Assembly (NCBI GenBank): GCA_009746045.1
Contig: RPFO01000175.1
Coordinates: 1,536,898 to 1,600,897, forward strand
Source of the DNA: Mesostigma viride
Taxonomy: Eukaryota; Streptophyta; Mesostigmatophyceae; Mesostigmatales; Mesostigmataceae
Reading direction: 5' to 3'
Length of the DNA stretch: 64,000 bases
Shown: piece by piece, positions 19,591 to 30,337 of the stretch
Layout of the letters: every line of letters starts with the position of its first letter
How positions within the stretch are numbered: the stretch's first letter is position 1
Made by a program: the position numbers and the translations under genes
Notes under the pieces: model-generated
Told to the model about the DNA's origin: nothing
Seen by the model: only the letters and a program-made list of their open reading frames with translations
Database searches by the model: none

Positions 19591-21554
19591 AATCGGGGTT
19601 CTTTGAACGGAGTTTCTTCTATACGTGAATGCGGGAACAAGAGGCCGCTGGATGAGCGGCTTATAGGTCGTAGTGTTTACTCGTAGCTGTTTGGCTAGAG
19701 CTTTTGTGATTAGTAGATGCAATATAGTGCATGGTTGAAAAATGAATTAAATAAAATGTGCGTTCCGCGCTTGGGTTGATTATACCCGGGCGGAACGGGG
19801 CGTGAGGTGCAGTGCCCCTGAAAAGAACAACCTACGCATTATTTAATACTAGCCGTGCAGATTCGGGATATTCTACCCCCGGTCTGTACGGTTAGCATCT
19901 TACTAGCATCACTGAACATAAGGGTTTAATGACGTCAGTTAGCTAGGGATAAGGGAGGTTTTGCGACTAAAAGCCGCTCTGGCTGGTTTTGTCGGCCTCT
20001 TTCTTTGCTCGTTGTCGTTGCGGCGGCAGCCGCAGCTATGGGTGCTGCGGAGCAAAATCCCAAAAGCACTGGTTGCACTGGCCACTTGGCCAGTGGTGAG
20101 ACTTCCAGTTGTTAACCGGCCAGGCGTAGTTCCTCGCCCGGTTAACTAAAAGAAAAGAAAATGATTACCTCCGGTCCGCACCTTTTCCCCAGCTTGGGGT
20201 CTTTGGTGGGCCGGATGCCGTGACAGGTGCTCAACTGTCGCTTGGTCGGCCCAGTGCGCGAGCTGGTGCTCCGTACCTGGGGATGCTTGCACCCCGGGTT
20301 GGAGCCGGATGGCTGGCACTGGCGACCCGTGTCTCGGTCCGCGGCCTGCGGCTTTTTCTTCGGAAATTGCTGCTGGCCAGCAAACTTTGCAATTGCCTTC
20401 CGCCGAGGGGGTGGTGGTTGGGGCTGGGGACGGCGATGGGAAAAGCGCCTAAGCTAGAAATTTTTTCCCCACGCATAGAAACCTCGGGGGGGAATGCGGT
20501 CTTGGCTGAACGGACTCTCGTTCAGCCAGGTGCCTGGGGCTGTGGCCTCGGGCATCCGGGCTGGCGGGGCCTGGGCCAGGTCCACGTTTTTTCTCGAAGC
20601 ACCCCGGGTCTATGGGGAGACGGCCATAGCGGTACCGACTCGGGGCCCCGAGAGGGGTCATGATAGGCTGGCCGTGCGCAATCGCAGTGCAAATGCGCTG
20701 GGCCTTTTTGGGCCTGGCCATGCATCCACAGCCGCCGGGCACACGCCTCCCGATGTGGGGGGGCTCCCGTTTTGCGACAGGGCGGTCACTTGTGACAACG
20801 AGCAAGGTGGAGTGCGGCTTCAAGGGAAAGCCAGGGCGGGGGTGATTGGGCAACGTACTTCATGAAGGGCCTTGAACGGCGTGCCTCCGGGCATGTCAAT
20901 TAGTGTCACATGTATGCTTCCACTTATTGTTTTAATGAGGATGCTGGTTTTTGTGGGAGCTACGTGGGACATGAATCGGGGTTCTTTGAACGGAGTTTCT
21001 TCTATACGTGAATGCGGGAACAAGAGGCCGCTGGATGAGCGGCTTATAGGTCGTAGTGTTTACTCGTAGCTGTTTGGCTAGAGCTTTTGTGATTAGTAGA
21101 TGCAATATAGTGCATGGTTGAAAAAAATGAATTAAATAAAATGTGCGTTCCGCGCTTGGGTTGATTATACCCGGGCGGAACGGGGCGTGAGGTGCAGTGC
21201 CCCTGAAAAGAACAACCTACGCATTATTTAATACTAGCCGTGCAGATTCGGGATATTCTACCCCCGGTCTGTACGGTTAGCGTCTTACTAGCATCACTGA
21301 ACATAAGGGTTTAATGACGTCAGTTAGCTAGGGATAAGGGAGGTTTTGCGACTAAAAGCCGCTCTGGCTGGTTTTGTCGGCCTCTTTCTTTGCTCCCCAT
21401 CCACCCACCCTTGTCTTGGTTGCCTCTAGGGCAACGTACTTCATGAAGGGCCTTGAACGGCGTGCCTCCGGGCATGTCAATTAGTGTCACATGTATGCTT
21501 CCACTTATTGTTTTAATGAGGATGCTGGTTTTTGTGGGAGCTACGTGGGACATG
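19591..21554 (+). mobile_element. Split-direct-repeat element D1 (TOC1/PAT-like, non-autonomous)
   Basis: The layout is A1 (19591-20010), unique middle (20011-20847), B1 (20848-20973), A2 (20974-21395), 33-bp linker, B2 (21429-21554). A1 and A2 differ by one substitution and a 2-bp indel by eye; B1 and B2 appear identical. The A1..B1-A2-B2 order is the split direct repeat known from PAT/Ngaro-type tyrosine-recombinase retrotransposons and from the Chlamydomonas element TOC1. There is no target duplication; the shared junction bases are AA. The A start has a small palindrome, GTTCTTTGAAC. The middle encodes no RT or recombinase that I can see, so it must be mobilised in trans. The orientation given is arbitrary. 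Confidence 0.83.
20145..20215 (+). ncRNA. Nested hairpin block in D1 (structured RNA candidate)
   Basis: After an A/G-rich run come CCGGTCCGCACC (20171-20182), CCCC-agctt-GGGG (20187-20199) and GGTGGGCCGG (20205-20214). The outer and inner segments pair as a nested stem-loop. The matching place in D2 (30955-30996) has different bases but the same pairing plan. It could be a packaging, priming or transcription-end signal. The call rests on comparison by eye. Confidence 0.5.
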
Positions 21555-22290
21555 AAATGTATATTTGTACATACCTCTCACAATGGTCTGGGAACCTTTA
21601 TTCTGGGGTTTATAGGGCGGGGTTCGATTCCCTGGTATTATGTTTCTACAAGCTGGCCTGCTCAGGTGTTTTACCTGTTCAGACTTCCCTAGTTCCCCAG
21701 GGCAGGATTTAATTGTTGCCTATGTGTTTCATTTTGTCATTTGTTTGCTGTGGCAATTTATCATCTGACAAGTAGACGGGCGCCATAAGACGGGCGCCAA
21801 TACTAACCTGTTGAGAGTATGACGGGGAAACTATTGTAATACGTCTTACTTTGTCAAGTGGTATTTTAATTGTCATGGATTTATTATGCTTACATTGAAT
21901 ATGTACTGGGTTCTATGGGATTAGTATCTGGGATTAATGTAACTCACCGCCAGAAGGTCATTGTACTGGAGGCTCTACCGAGGTGATGGGATTAATTCCT
22001 GGAGAAGACTTCATAGAATTAACCTGTATGTATTTAATTTTGTGTGTTTCTAATATCTGGTGGTACTCTGTAATGCCACTTCCATAGGTTTTTATCCATT
22101 TCTCATGGGATGGTTTTCCCTGTGGCAGATCTGTTTCTTTTCCAGTTCCTTAAAAGAAAGGGCTGGGGGAATGGCATTGGCCATTAATTAAAGACATTTG
22201 TTCAAGCTTCAAGCTGGAGTGAAGGACATTTCAAGCTACTTCAAGGGTCCCTGGCAGGGGATGTGATCCCTAAAGAAAAGAAAAGATTGG
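21555..22290 (+). other. 3' UTR of element B with polypurine tract
   Basis: Non-coding sequence. A Pol III box-B-like stretch GGTTCGATTCC occurs at about 21620-21632, probably by chance. The run AAAGAAAAGAAAAGATTGG (22272-22290) abuts the 3' LTR and serves as the polypurine tract. Confidence 0.7.
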
Positions 22291-22918
22291 AGTTAACGTA
22301 AAGGATTTACGTTAGATGGATAGAGATTGTTACGCTCTTTCCAACGGCACCTTGAACGCCTCATTTGGTTACGGGACGTAAAAGTTATGACGTTTCATAG
22401 GCTGTGCCGACAGTACCCGGCGCGCCACTGTGGGCGCGTACGGACACAGGATGTACAAGTGTCACTTTGATAGTCCGCAGGACGTTGACCGACAGGACTT
22501 GTACAGGACTTGATGGTCAATTGATAGGTAGGCGTGCAATTGATAGGTAGCGCGCCAGGACCTATAAGACAATTGATGCTGAGTAGTGTACGGATAGGTC
22601 CACAGGACTAGCCGTATGGACAATTGATAGATCTGCGCGCCAAAGGCGTGCCAGAGTCTGTGTAATCAATTGATTGACAGTTCAGCTGTGACAGTGCAGC
22701 TGAATACTTGGACGCGTCCCTAGCAAGCTATATGTGTGACTTGGTCGCACTGGGACGCTAGCTCTTGCGTGCACGCTCTCTTGGCACAGCGACCCTGTCG
22801 TCTGTGTAACGTGCAGTCTTGGACGAGACGTGACTTACGTCTGTGTTTGCTCATTATAATAAAGGCAACTTTCCTGCAAGAGCCATGGATTCCCTCGGGA
22901 GTAAACTCTCATTCAACT
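22291..22918 (+). repeat. 3' LTR of element B
   Basis: Direct repeat of 2261-2876, with a few substitutions and short indels near 22487 and 22537. It starts AGTTAACG, ends ATTCAACT and is followed by the target duplication CTATT. Confidence 0.93.
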
Positions 22919-22923
22919 CTATT

Positions 22924-24180
22924 CCTCCACAACCTCAATGCAGGCCAAGACTATGTCTGCAAAGCCACTGATATTAAAAGGGCCTTCCTCAGGGGGGACC
23001 CAGAAAAGGCTGAATCTGTGTGGAAAGGGAAGGTGTACGTGGTAGACACCCCAGCTGTGTGGAAACCTTACATTGATGAGCCCCACCTTATCATCAACAT
23101 TGGGGTGGAAGGGCTTGTCAGTGCCCCCAAAATTTTCAGAGACTTAGCAGAGGAAGTATTCAAAAAGCTCAAGGCCACGTATGATGACCTGGACCCATGC
23201 TTTTTTGTTGTACCCACCCCCTCTGGACTGCTGTTCTTTGTGTGGCATGGAGATGACCAACTCATTTGTGGGCCTAGAGCTGAAGTGGAAAAATTTATTC
23301 AGCAGGTCCAGGAATCATATGAGATTGGCAAACAGGTGGAATTGAGCACAACCCCCATCCAGTTCTGTGGCATCATGTTGCAGCTGCATAGGCAGCCAGA
23401 TCAGTGGGTCTGCTCTCTCTCTCCTCCTGCAGAATATATCCAAGATTGTCTAGATCTGCTGCAAGACAACTACCTCCCCTTACACATGTGTGCCACTGTT
23501 CAGGGCAAACTGGGGTGGTGGTCAGCCATCTGTGGGGCTCCCTTAGCTGTCATCAGCAGGGTCACCCATGATGTTCTAGTCAAGATAAAATGCAGTCACA
23601 TCAGGAAGTTGGTCAATGACTGCCCCCCCCTCATCCTCCATGGCCTGAATCTGATGGAAGACATCCACATCCACAGTGTCATGGACAGCTCCATGGAGAG
23701 CAGAACAATCAATCAGATGGGGGCACGGGAATCAGGGCTGTTTTCTCTCACCAACAGGTCAGATTACATGTCCCTCACTTCCTGGTATGAGCAGGCTACA
23801 CCGCAGAAAACCTGGCAGCAGCAACTCAGCTGAATGTCGTGCTGTGGTGTCTGCTGCATTGCATGCTCGTTCCCTGCAGCACATGCTCACCTGGCTACAA
23901 ACCCAGGCAGGCAGCACATGCAAATGTCATCTCACATCTCTATACTGACAGCTACTCTGTGATCAGTTTTCTAACCAAGAAATCTGTTTCTGCTGCTGTC
24001 CACACTGACCTGGATTGGGTGATCCTCAAACAGGAGGCAACCTACTTCTCCAGCTGGCATCATGTGGAAGATGAAGAAAACCCAGCAGATGCCTTAACCA
24101 AGCTGAGGGATGCAGCTGGCCCACAATACCAGCTACTCTTTGAGAATATGAATCCCTATGGTATCCGTGTCAGTGTTTGA
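22924..24180 (+). pseudogene. Copia-like pol of element A, 3' part: RT and RNase H
   Basis: It continues the RT frame broken at 2260. Blocks seen: TDIKRAFLRGD (about 22968-23000), DPCFFV, VWHGDDQLICG (active site, about 23240-23272), FCGIMLQLH, then RNase H (HSVMDSSMESRTI, about 23672-23710). The frame stops at 23831-23833 and the remaining RNase H is in another frame (AECRAVVSA near 23828-23855, TDSYSVISFL, ENPADALTKL near 24077-24106, stop at 24178-24180), so one frameshift is present. HGDD replaces the usual YVDD, as in element B. Confidence 0.87.
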
Positions 24181-24553
24181 ATAAATGACTGGCCATGGCT
24201 CAGTACACAACCACCACACCCCCCTACCACAGCGATAGCTGCTGGGCGCCATAAAATTCAACACATTTGCTGTGGGGTGTGAGTGCTGGCTAGGTCAGAT
24301 TTGTATTCATTTGCAGCTTGAGGACACAAGCTTTGTATACACTTACTTAATGTGTGCTCCAATAACTGGCCAAACCAGCCAGCTGTGTACACCTTATTTA
24401 ATGTGCAATTTACCACCTGGCCAGAACAGCCAGCTGTAACCAACCTGGCTCAACCAGCCATGTCTCTTTTGTACCCCTAATCAACTTAAAAACAATAACA
24501 ATAATGTTGGGGTGCAGACCTGCATTAAGAAATAAATAATAAAACAATACTGG
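24181..24553 (+). other. 3' UTR of element A
   Basis: Non-coding. It contains two diverged copies of a roughly 60-bp unit around CAGCCAGCTGT (24355-24450). The last bases before the LTR (ATACTGG) match the end of the same region in element B (GATTGG), supporting the border. Confidence 0.65.
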
Positions 24554-25029
24554 AGTTAGTCTCCATGCTTTGCTGTAGACTAAGTCTCAAAGGCATTGTG
24601 AATACAACGTATGAATAATAAGCCTTGTAAACCTACGTTGGTATGTGAATATAAATACCACGTGGGCTATGCAGATAGGAATGCTAGTCGAGTCGCATAC
24701 GTTTCCCTAGATAGGTACTTTGGGTACGTGACAGATGTCAGTACCCATTATACGTAGTGTCCTGTCATTGGACGGTACTAGAGTATCCTAGATAGGGACC
24801 GTACTGCAGCGTGCATTGATCTGTGATCACACGATGCAGTGACTAGACTGCTACCTGTCATCGTGCGGCCTCGGGCCAACGGTCTGCACCCAACGGTCAC
24901 TGGCGGCGCAGCCAGTGAGAGGAACGTTGATAAAGGGTAAACCTATTTTCTAATGAAGCAAGCAATTCATTGCTCTCAGCACTCTGTGTTCTCAAGCATT
25001 GTACCAAGTCGGTCATTCGTATTCTAACT
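24554..25029 (+). repeat. 3' LTR of element A
   Basis: Inferred from its ends, AGTTAG at 24554 and CTAACT at 25029, which are inverted and match the AGTT..AACT ends proven for element B. It contains a TATA-like TATAAATACC (about 24650). Coding similarity to a LINE begins directly after 25029 on the minus strand. The partner LTR is outside the window. Confidence 0.75.
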
Positions 25030-26743
25030 CAGTCCAAAGACGGGAGAGAGAGTGGATGCGGTGCTCAAACTGGGCTGGGACCACTAGGTCGTCCAGCAAC
25101 ATCTGAACGTAGTTGGTGACAGGTTTCCCTACCCTTTTGGGAATGTCCGCGGGGCCAGGCCAGGTCAGAATGTGCCGCCCTGGCTGGCCAAGCCGCTGGG
25201 GGCCGGCCAGACCAAGGGTGGTGTCGACCTGGCTGGTGCGGGCAAGGTGTCCTACAAATGCTATCCTACGCTGCCTAATCTCGTCCGAAACACGAGGCAT
25301 GCCATGATACAAAGACTCTGATGACGGACGCTCGGAAAAACCTACGTTAAGGACCTGCCGGAGCATCCTGTAAACGGTGCCGTCGAGCCGAGCTGCCAGT
25401 TTGGGTGGGAGGGTCCACGCCTCGGCGCCATACGTGAGCACCGTGAGGACGAGGACCTTGAAGAGCATGCGCTTGCGGTGCCCGTCCAGGCCCTTCGAGC
25501 GCCAGTAAGGTGTGAGCGAACGGAGCTTGGCCCAGGCAAGGCCGATGCGGGTGTCCACATCGTCGGCGGTGTCAGGAAGCCAGCTCCCCAACAGCTTGAA
25601 GCGGTCGCGGAACGGGACCTCCGTCCCGTCGAGCAGGCGCGGCAGCGGTGGTTTACTGGATGCCCCTATCACCATCGCCTCAGTTTTGACACTAATCTCC
25701 AGCCCCACCGCCCGCGCCTCCAGGCCCAGGCAGTCAAGCCAGGTCTGAATGTGCTCGGGGCTCTCGATGAGGGTGGTATCATCCGCATAAATCAGGTCGG
25801 CAAGGCGGTAACCAGGTCTAACCCCGCCGTGCTCTTTCACGTTAAGGATGTCCAAGCCTGGCTCGAACCCCTTAAGAGCAGTAAAGCGCGCACGTGCCCG
25901 ACGCATGACGTGATCCACGACAATAATGAACAGGTATGGGGACAGGACACAACCTTGCCACACCCCGTGGTGAAGGGGGAATGGTGGAGTGGTGCCCTCC
26001 GCAGTCCGCACAACTGCCTGTGAGCCCTCATACAGTCGGCGAATGGCAGCAATAAACGCAGGTGGTACCCGATCCAGAGCTAGGATGGCCCAAAGAGCCT
26101 CCCAGAGAACCGTGTCAAAGGCCTTGATGTAGTCAACAAAAATGAAGACCAGCGGCAAACTATCAGGGGGAAGTCGACGCACCTCCTCCATCAACCGGCG
26201 CGCGACAAACACAGCCATGACAGTGTTACGACCACGACGGAAACCCATCTGAGACTCACCCAGGTGTGGGTCCAGCGCGGCGCGGAGCCTGTGCAGCATC
26301 ATGCGCATGAAGACCTTCAGCGCGGCGCTCTGGAGGCAGACACCCCGGTAGTTGCCGGGGTCAGCAGCAGAGCCCTTCTTGTACAGCATGACGCGGATGG
26401 CCGTCTGCCAGTCAGCAGGCGGAGGCTCGTCAGAGAGCAGGACACGGTTGCAGAACGCCAGCAGAAGATCCTTAACCGCCAGATCAGGGGTCTTCAGCAG
26501 CTCAGCAGAAAGGTGGTCGGCACCGACCGCCGCGTCGTACCGCAGGCGAGCAAGGGCGCCGTCCAATTCCTTCAAAGTGAAGGGGGGGACGACGTCGTCA
26601 GTGGCAAGGCAGCCCTCCTGCAAGGCGGGGACTTGGTAGTCCGCGGCCGAGGAGGGGGGCGCTGGCGGCGGCGGGGGTCCGGCGACCCCGAGGCGGGCGG
26701 CCGTCTCGGGGTGCAGCGGCGGGGGGGGGGGCGCGAGCCCCAC
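25030..26743 (-). pseudogene. LINE ORF2: reverse transcriptase domain
   Basis: About 570 residues with the non-LTR RT order: AVGADHLSAELL, RVMLYKKGSAADPGNYRGVCL, MGFRRGRNTVMAVF, VFIFVDYIKAFDTV (first catalytic Asp), HGVWQGCVLSPYLF, LADLIYADDTTLI (YADD box, about 25772-25800), KLLGSWLPD. A C-terminal region follows with LTYGAEAWTL and RRIAFVGHLAR, often seen in LINE proteins of animals and algae. The last residues of the open frame (to 25013) come from element A's LTR, so the true C terminus is lost. The frame is intact in this stretch. Confidence 0.92.
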
Positions 26744-26746
26744 CGG

Positions 26747-27622
26747 TCAAGGAAACATTGTGGGCCAACCAGCGGTCAAGGCTGACCGGCGCCGTGCCGT
26801 CCCCCGTGTGCTCCACCGGGGTGCGCTGCCGCCGGCCGCCGAGCCGGTCGAGGTGGTACCACATGTCCTTGCCCTGGTTGCGGGCCTGGCAGGCCTTGGC
26901 ATCCGCGATGCACTGGGCCGCCTCCGCGTCCTGAGCATGCTCGTAGGCCTCCACAAGGGCGGCCTTGAGCAATGGTTTCTGCAGCGGGTCCCGGTTACGC
27001 TTGAGGCGGTGCCGGGCGGCCAAGACCTTGGGGTCCTGGCGGTAGAGCGGGCCGGGGCGGCGGCGGGGCATGACCGGCAGGTGCCGGGCCGCCAGCAACG
27101 GGGCATGGGCCGCAAAGCCCGCAAAAATGGCTGCGTTGGGGGCACCCTTGTCCAGCTCGTCGACGTCCGCCCGGGCGTCCAGGGCCGACAGGTACTCCTG
27201 GCGGCACCGGTTCCGCTCGTGCTCGGCGTCCGTCCAGTCCTCAGGATCTCCCTTGACCGGACGTAGAGCAGACCAGTCAGGGCGGACCAGTGCGGCGCGG
27301 CGCGCGGGGACGTGGAACCGGAGACGAAGGGTCGCGCGCACCAACCGCGGTGGTCAGAGCACACAGTGGGCGTGTCAAACACTCGGGCGTCCAGAACCGA
27401 GGTGCACCTGGGCTGCCGTACCACCACGTAGTCCAGACAGGCCTGACGGCCGTTAGGGCCACGAAAAGTGACCAAGTCCTGTGAGGGACGTTGGAATTGG
27501 CAGTTGACAGCAACCATGCCGCTATCCCGCAAAAAGGCAGAGAAAAGGGGAGTGTTGGCGTTAGCTTCCGTGTCAGCAGGCGCAAAGCGACTGCCAGCAG
27601 TGCCCACGGGGAGCGTAGCATT
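26747..27622 (-). pseudogene. LINE ORF2: endonuclease C-terminal half and linker (frameshifted)
   Basis: The frame 26747-27607 carries the APE endonuclease end: FRGPNGRQACLDYVVV, then TPTVCSDHRGW, the family's catalytic D-H pair in SDHR. Around 27300 the sense moves to another frame (26598-27344: EHERNRCRQEYLSALDAR, MWYHLDRLGGRRQRTPV), the usual linker before RT. The two frames have to be joined by a frameshift. Upstream it connects across element H to 28806. Confidence 0.82.
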
Positions 27623-27627
27623 GGCGT

Positions 27628-28800
27628 AGTTATAAACATCGATTCCTGCGGAATCGACACTAATCGCTTAGTATCGATTCCGCAGGAATCGATGTTTATA
27701 ACTAAGACTGCTGCGACACGCCGGCATCCCGGGTTCGACTCCCGCTAGGATCGTTCCGGGGGTGGATTTTTCGCCTAGTAATGCGAATAACGTTGCGGAC
27801 GCTAATCGTTCGGCCTAGTATGTTAATCGAATAAGGCAAGTGCTCTCCGCTGACTAGGCGGAGTACCAGCGCTAGCTAATCGAATGATATGATGTGCTCA
27901 ACCGGCTAATCATCTGTGTTGTTCGACGTCGCTCCGAAAATCGGCGAAGTCCCCGAAATCGGCTAATTTCCACGCGATGTCTCGCTATAATCGACTAGGC
28001 CTAGTTCGGTGGCTCGCTGGGCGCCGAGTATGATAGGCAGCTGGCCTCTGACCCCCCGTCGACTAGGAAATTTCGACAATCGAATAAGGAAAATTCGATA
28101 ATCGAATAGGAAAGTTCGATGGTCGAATAGGCAACTTCGATAATCGAATAGCCAATTCGATGACCCGACTAGTATCGGCCTTAGTATCGATTCCGCAAGG
28201 AATCGTTGTTTATAACTAAGACTGTTGCGACACGCCGGCAGCCCGGGTTCGACTCCCGCTAGGATCGTTCCGAGGGTGGATTTTTCGCTTAGTAACGCGA
28301 ATAACGTTGCGGACGCTAATCGTTCGGCCTAATATGTTAATCGAATAAGGCAAGTGCTCTCCGCTGACTAGGCGGAGTACCAGCGCTAGCTATTCGAATG
28401 ATATGATGTGCTCAACCGGCTAATCATCTGTGTTGTTCGACGTCGCTCCGAAAATCGGCTAAGTCCCCGAAATCGGCTAATTTCCACGCGATGTCTCGCT
28501 ATAATCGACTAGGCCTAGTTCGGTGGCTCGCTGGGCGCCGAGTATGATAGGCAGCTGGCCTCTGACCCCCTGTCGACTAGGAAATTTCGACAATCGAACA
28601 AGGAAAATTCGATAATCAAATAGGAAAGTTCGATGGTCGAATAGGCATCTTTGATAATCGAATAGCCAATTCGATGACCCGACTAGTATCGGCCTTAGCC
28701 TTGCCGGCGCAAGCAAAAGTTTTAGTTATAAACATCGATTCCTGCGGAATCGACACTAAGCGCTTAGTATCGATTCCGTAAGGAATCGTTGTTTATAACT
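27628..28800 (+). mobile_element. Element H: palindrome-ended tandem dimer, non-autonomous
   Basis: It is flanked by the 5-bp duplication GGCGT (27623-27627 and 28801-28805) and begins AGTTATAAAC, ending GTTTATAACT. Each end is a 76-77-bp near-perfect palindrome (27628-27703 with 30-bp arms; 28724-28800), so the ends are at once direct and inverted repeats. Between them are two copies of a 514-bp unit (from 27704 and 28218) separated by a half-palindrome. Each unit has a tRNA T-arm-like GGTTCGACTCC, and a short array of about 22-bp units built on TTCGATAATCGAAT (28073-28160 and 28588-28675). The AGTTAT..ATAACT ends and 5-bp duplication recall the copia-like LTRs here, so it may be a TRIM; a foldback DNA transposon is the alternative. 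Confidence 0.78.
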
Positions 28801-28805
28801 GGCGT

Positions 28806-29487
28806 CGAGCAGCATAACCAAAAAGTGGCGGGCCGGAGTGACCCCCTCAAGGTCATGCAAAGATTCGAAGAACTCCTCCCGGGCCGAATCAGGTAGACCA
28901 CTGTGGGGTGCGTAGCCCACCCCCACCGTGAGGTGGTGTTTAGACCGCCCCTCGACAGAGGTGAAATGTGCTACCATAAGGCGTGGGGTTAGAAACTTAA
29001 GCGTGCTGAGGCTAGCAACTGCCAGCGGCGAACACAAAAGACCAACACCACCTTGGCCAGACGTACCGCTGCCAGCGAAGTAAAACCGCCAGCCACCCGC
29101 CAGGCGATCAGTGCTCACCATGCCAAGTGGCACCGTGCGGCGGTGCTCCTGGACGCCTAATATAGATACACGATGCTCAATGCAGAATGCGACTAGCTCC
29201 TCGACCCGGTAGCTATGGTCGTCATTTAGCAATGTGCGGGCGTTGAAAGTAGCAAGGGCCAAGGATGCCTGCTGGCCCACCAGGGGAGAACGACGATGGA
29301 TTATGGGGGTGGGTGCGGCGGGGGGTGGAGGTGGGGGTGAAACGGAAGGGGGAAGGGAAGCGGTAGAAATAGTGCTTTTCATCGCATTTATTTTGTCCTG
29401 CAAGCGTAGGATGCGAGCCTGCCGCTTGCTCGGGGTATTCGGGGTTGGGGCTGATTGCACAACGCCGAGGCGTAGGTAATCTAGCAT
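28806..29487 (-). pseudogene. LINE ORF2: N terminus and endonuclease N-terminal half
   Basis: It starts at ATG 29487. After a Pro-rich leader come ALATFNARTLLNDD (catalytic Asn block), HRVSILGVQEHRR (catalytic Glu), GGVGLLCSPLA and VGVGYAPHSGLPDS. It ends at HFLVMLLDAS where element H intrudes. These are the first motifs of an APE-like endonuclease. Confidence 0.88.
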
Positions 29488-29631
29488 GAATGTTGGGTTT
29501 TACGGATCTGACATTTGACAGATGAGGTTGTGGCCCGAAATACCGGCACCACCATGGCTTTCACCCGACGGTTAGGTCGAGGCATGGTAGTGGAACGGGA
29601 CTGCATGTTTAGAGGCTGTCTCCGAAGCCTG

Positions 29632-30337
29632 TTAGCCGCGAGCCGACGAGGAGGGTTGTCTACCTACGGACACCACCGGAGGCAGCACCTTTCCTGCTAG
29701 ACACCTCACGAGACTCCGCTCCGGGGGTGTTAATCTGAACACCTTTAAGCTGCTTCCCATCAAAGAATGCTGCAAAGGAGCCATCCTGAAGCAGACGCAG
29801 CCTACCCGGGGTAGCTTACACGGGGTCTCGAGCGCCTTGGTTTCCTGGACGATGGTGCTGTTCCACACCGCGCTCCTCGCCTTCAGTTGAGCCGGCGTGT
29901 AGTCCTCGTCGAGGCTGAACTCACCGCGCTGGAGCAGACGACGTGCTCCCAGAACGAGACGTTTGTCGTGCATGGAGGCCATGGTGACGACGACCAGGCC
30001 CATAGGGCCTGGCAGCCGAATGGCACGTTCAATGGCAACACGGTTCTGGAGCTGCAGCCTTCCCAGAAACGCTGGGCCGCGCAGCACCTCGGTAAGTGAG
30101 TGTGCTGTCTCATGGGCCTCGCCTTTCTGGAAGTTCTTGATTACCATATTGCGTTGGCGTTGCTGCACTGCATTCTGGGTGACCGCAGCGGTAGCGGCAG
30201 ACTTGGCCGCCTGTTGAACAATGGTTGTCAACTGCTTGCCGGTAACTTCGGCAAACGTGGTCGTTTTGGCGGGGGCTGCCATGGCTTTCTTCAGCTCCAG
30301 CAATTGTGCTGTCGCAGCTGCAGACGCCTCCGTCAGG
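29632..30337 (-). pseudogene. LINE ORF1, C-terminal part
   Basis: Residues include a coiled region (LLELKKAMAAPAKTTTF, VQQAAKSAATAAVTQ), the ORF1 RNA-binding-like section (QRNMVIKNFQKGEAHE; GLVVVTMASMHDKRLVLGAR) and the end block SLDEDYTPAQLKARSAVW. The last section is frameshifted: near 29700-29790 another frame carries LQDGSFAAFFDGKQL and VQINTP, the expected ORF1 ending. E1 separates it from its N-terminal half. 29488-29631 is the short ORF1-ORF2 spacer. Confidence 0.75.

Larger units (their letters stand above)
2261..22918 (+). mobile_element. Copia-like LTR retrotransposon B, full length with three nested insertions
   Basis: Two direct repeats (2261-2876 and 22291-22918) bound the element, and the 5-bp duplication CTATT flanks it. 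Both LTRs start AGTTAACG and end TTCAACT, so the ends are AGTT..AACT instead of TG..CA. A purine-rich tract (AAAGAAAAGAAAAG, 22273-22286) precedes the 3' LTR. Order inside: a GC-rich upstream ORF, gag with a zinc knuckle, integrase, retropepsin-like domain, RT, RNase H, long 3' UTR. Removing the nested insertions and their duplications (5415-6023, 6645-16836, 19591-21554) leaves about 7.9 kb, a normal size. Frameshifts and two in-frame stops make it defective. The LTRs differ by roughly ten substitutions and small indels by eye, more than the LTRs of the nested chromovirus, as nesting predicts. Confidence 0.93.
1..25029 (+). mobile_element. Copia-like LTR retrotransposon A (left end outside window, split by element B)
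   Basis: The internal region occupies 1-2260 and resumes at 22919. Both parts read the same pol frame, and the reverse transcriptase is cut between its first conserved block and the block containing DIKRAFLRGD. The break is flanked by the 5-bp duplication CTATT (2256-2260 and 22919-22923), so element B inserted here. The 3' LTR (24554-25029) ends inside a minus-strand LINE reverse transcriptase gene, so A itself inserted into that LINE. Its 5' LTR and gag lie left of the window. The family is copia-like because integrase precedes RT, but a retropepsin-like domain sits between them (see findings). Confidence 0.9.

Noticed and set aside
19591..20010. Solo LTR or ordinary LTR pair for the 420-bp repeat at 19591 and 20974
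   Set aside because: The second repeat (B) occurs twice in the order A-B-A-B, there is no target duplication, and the ends are not LTR-like.
20220..20865. GC-rich ORFs in the middle of D1 as a possible recombinase or RT
   Set aside because: Several frames are open because of base composition; none shows RT, recombinase or zinc motifs.
27724..27750. tRNA gene at the GGTTCGACTCC box in element H
   Set aside because: Only a T-arm-like stem is present; no acceptor, D-arm or A box at the right distance.
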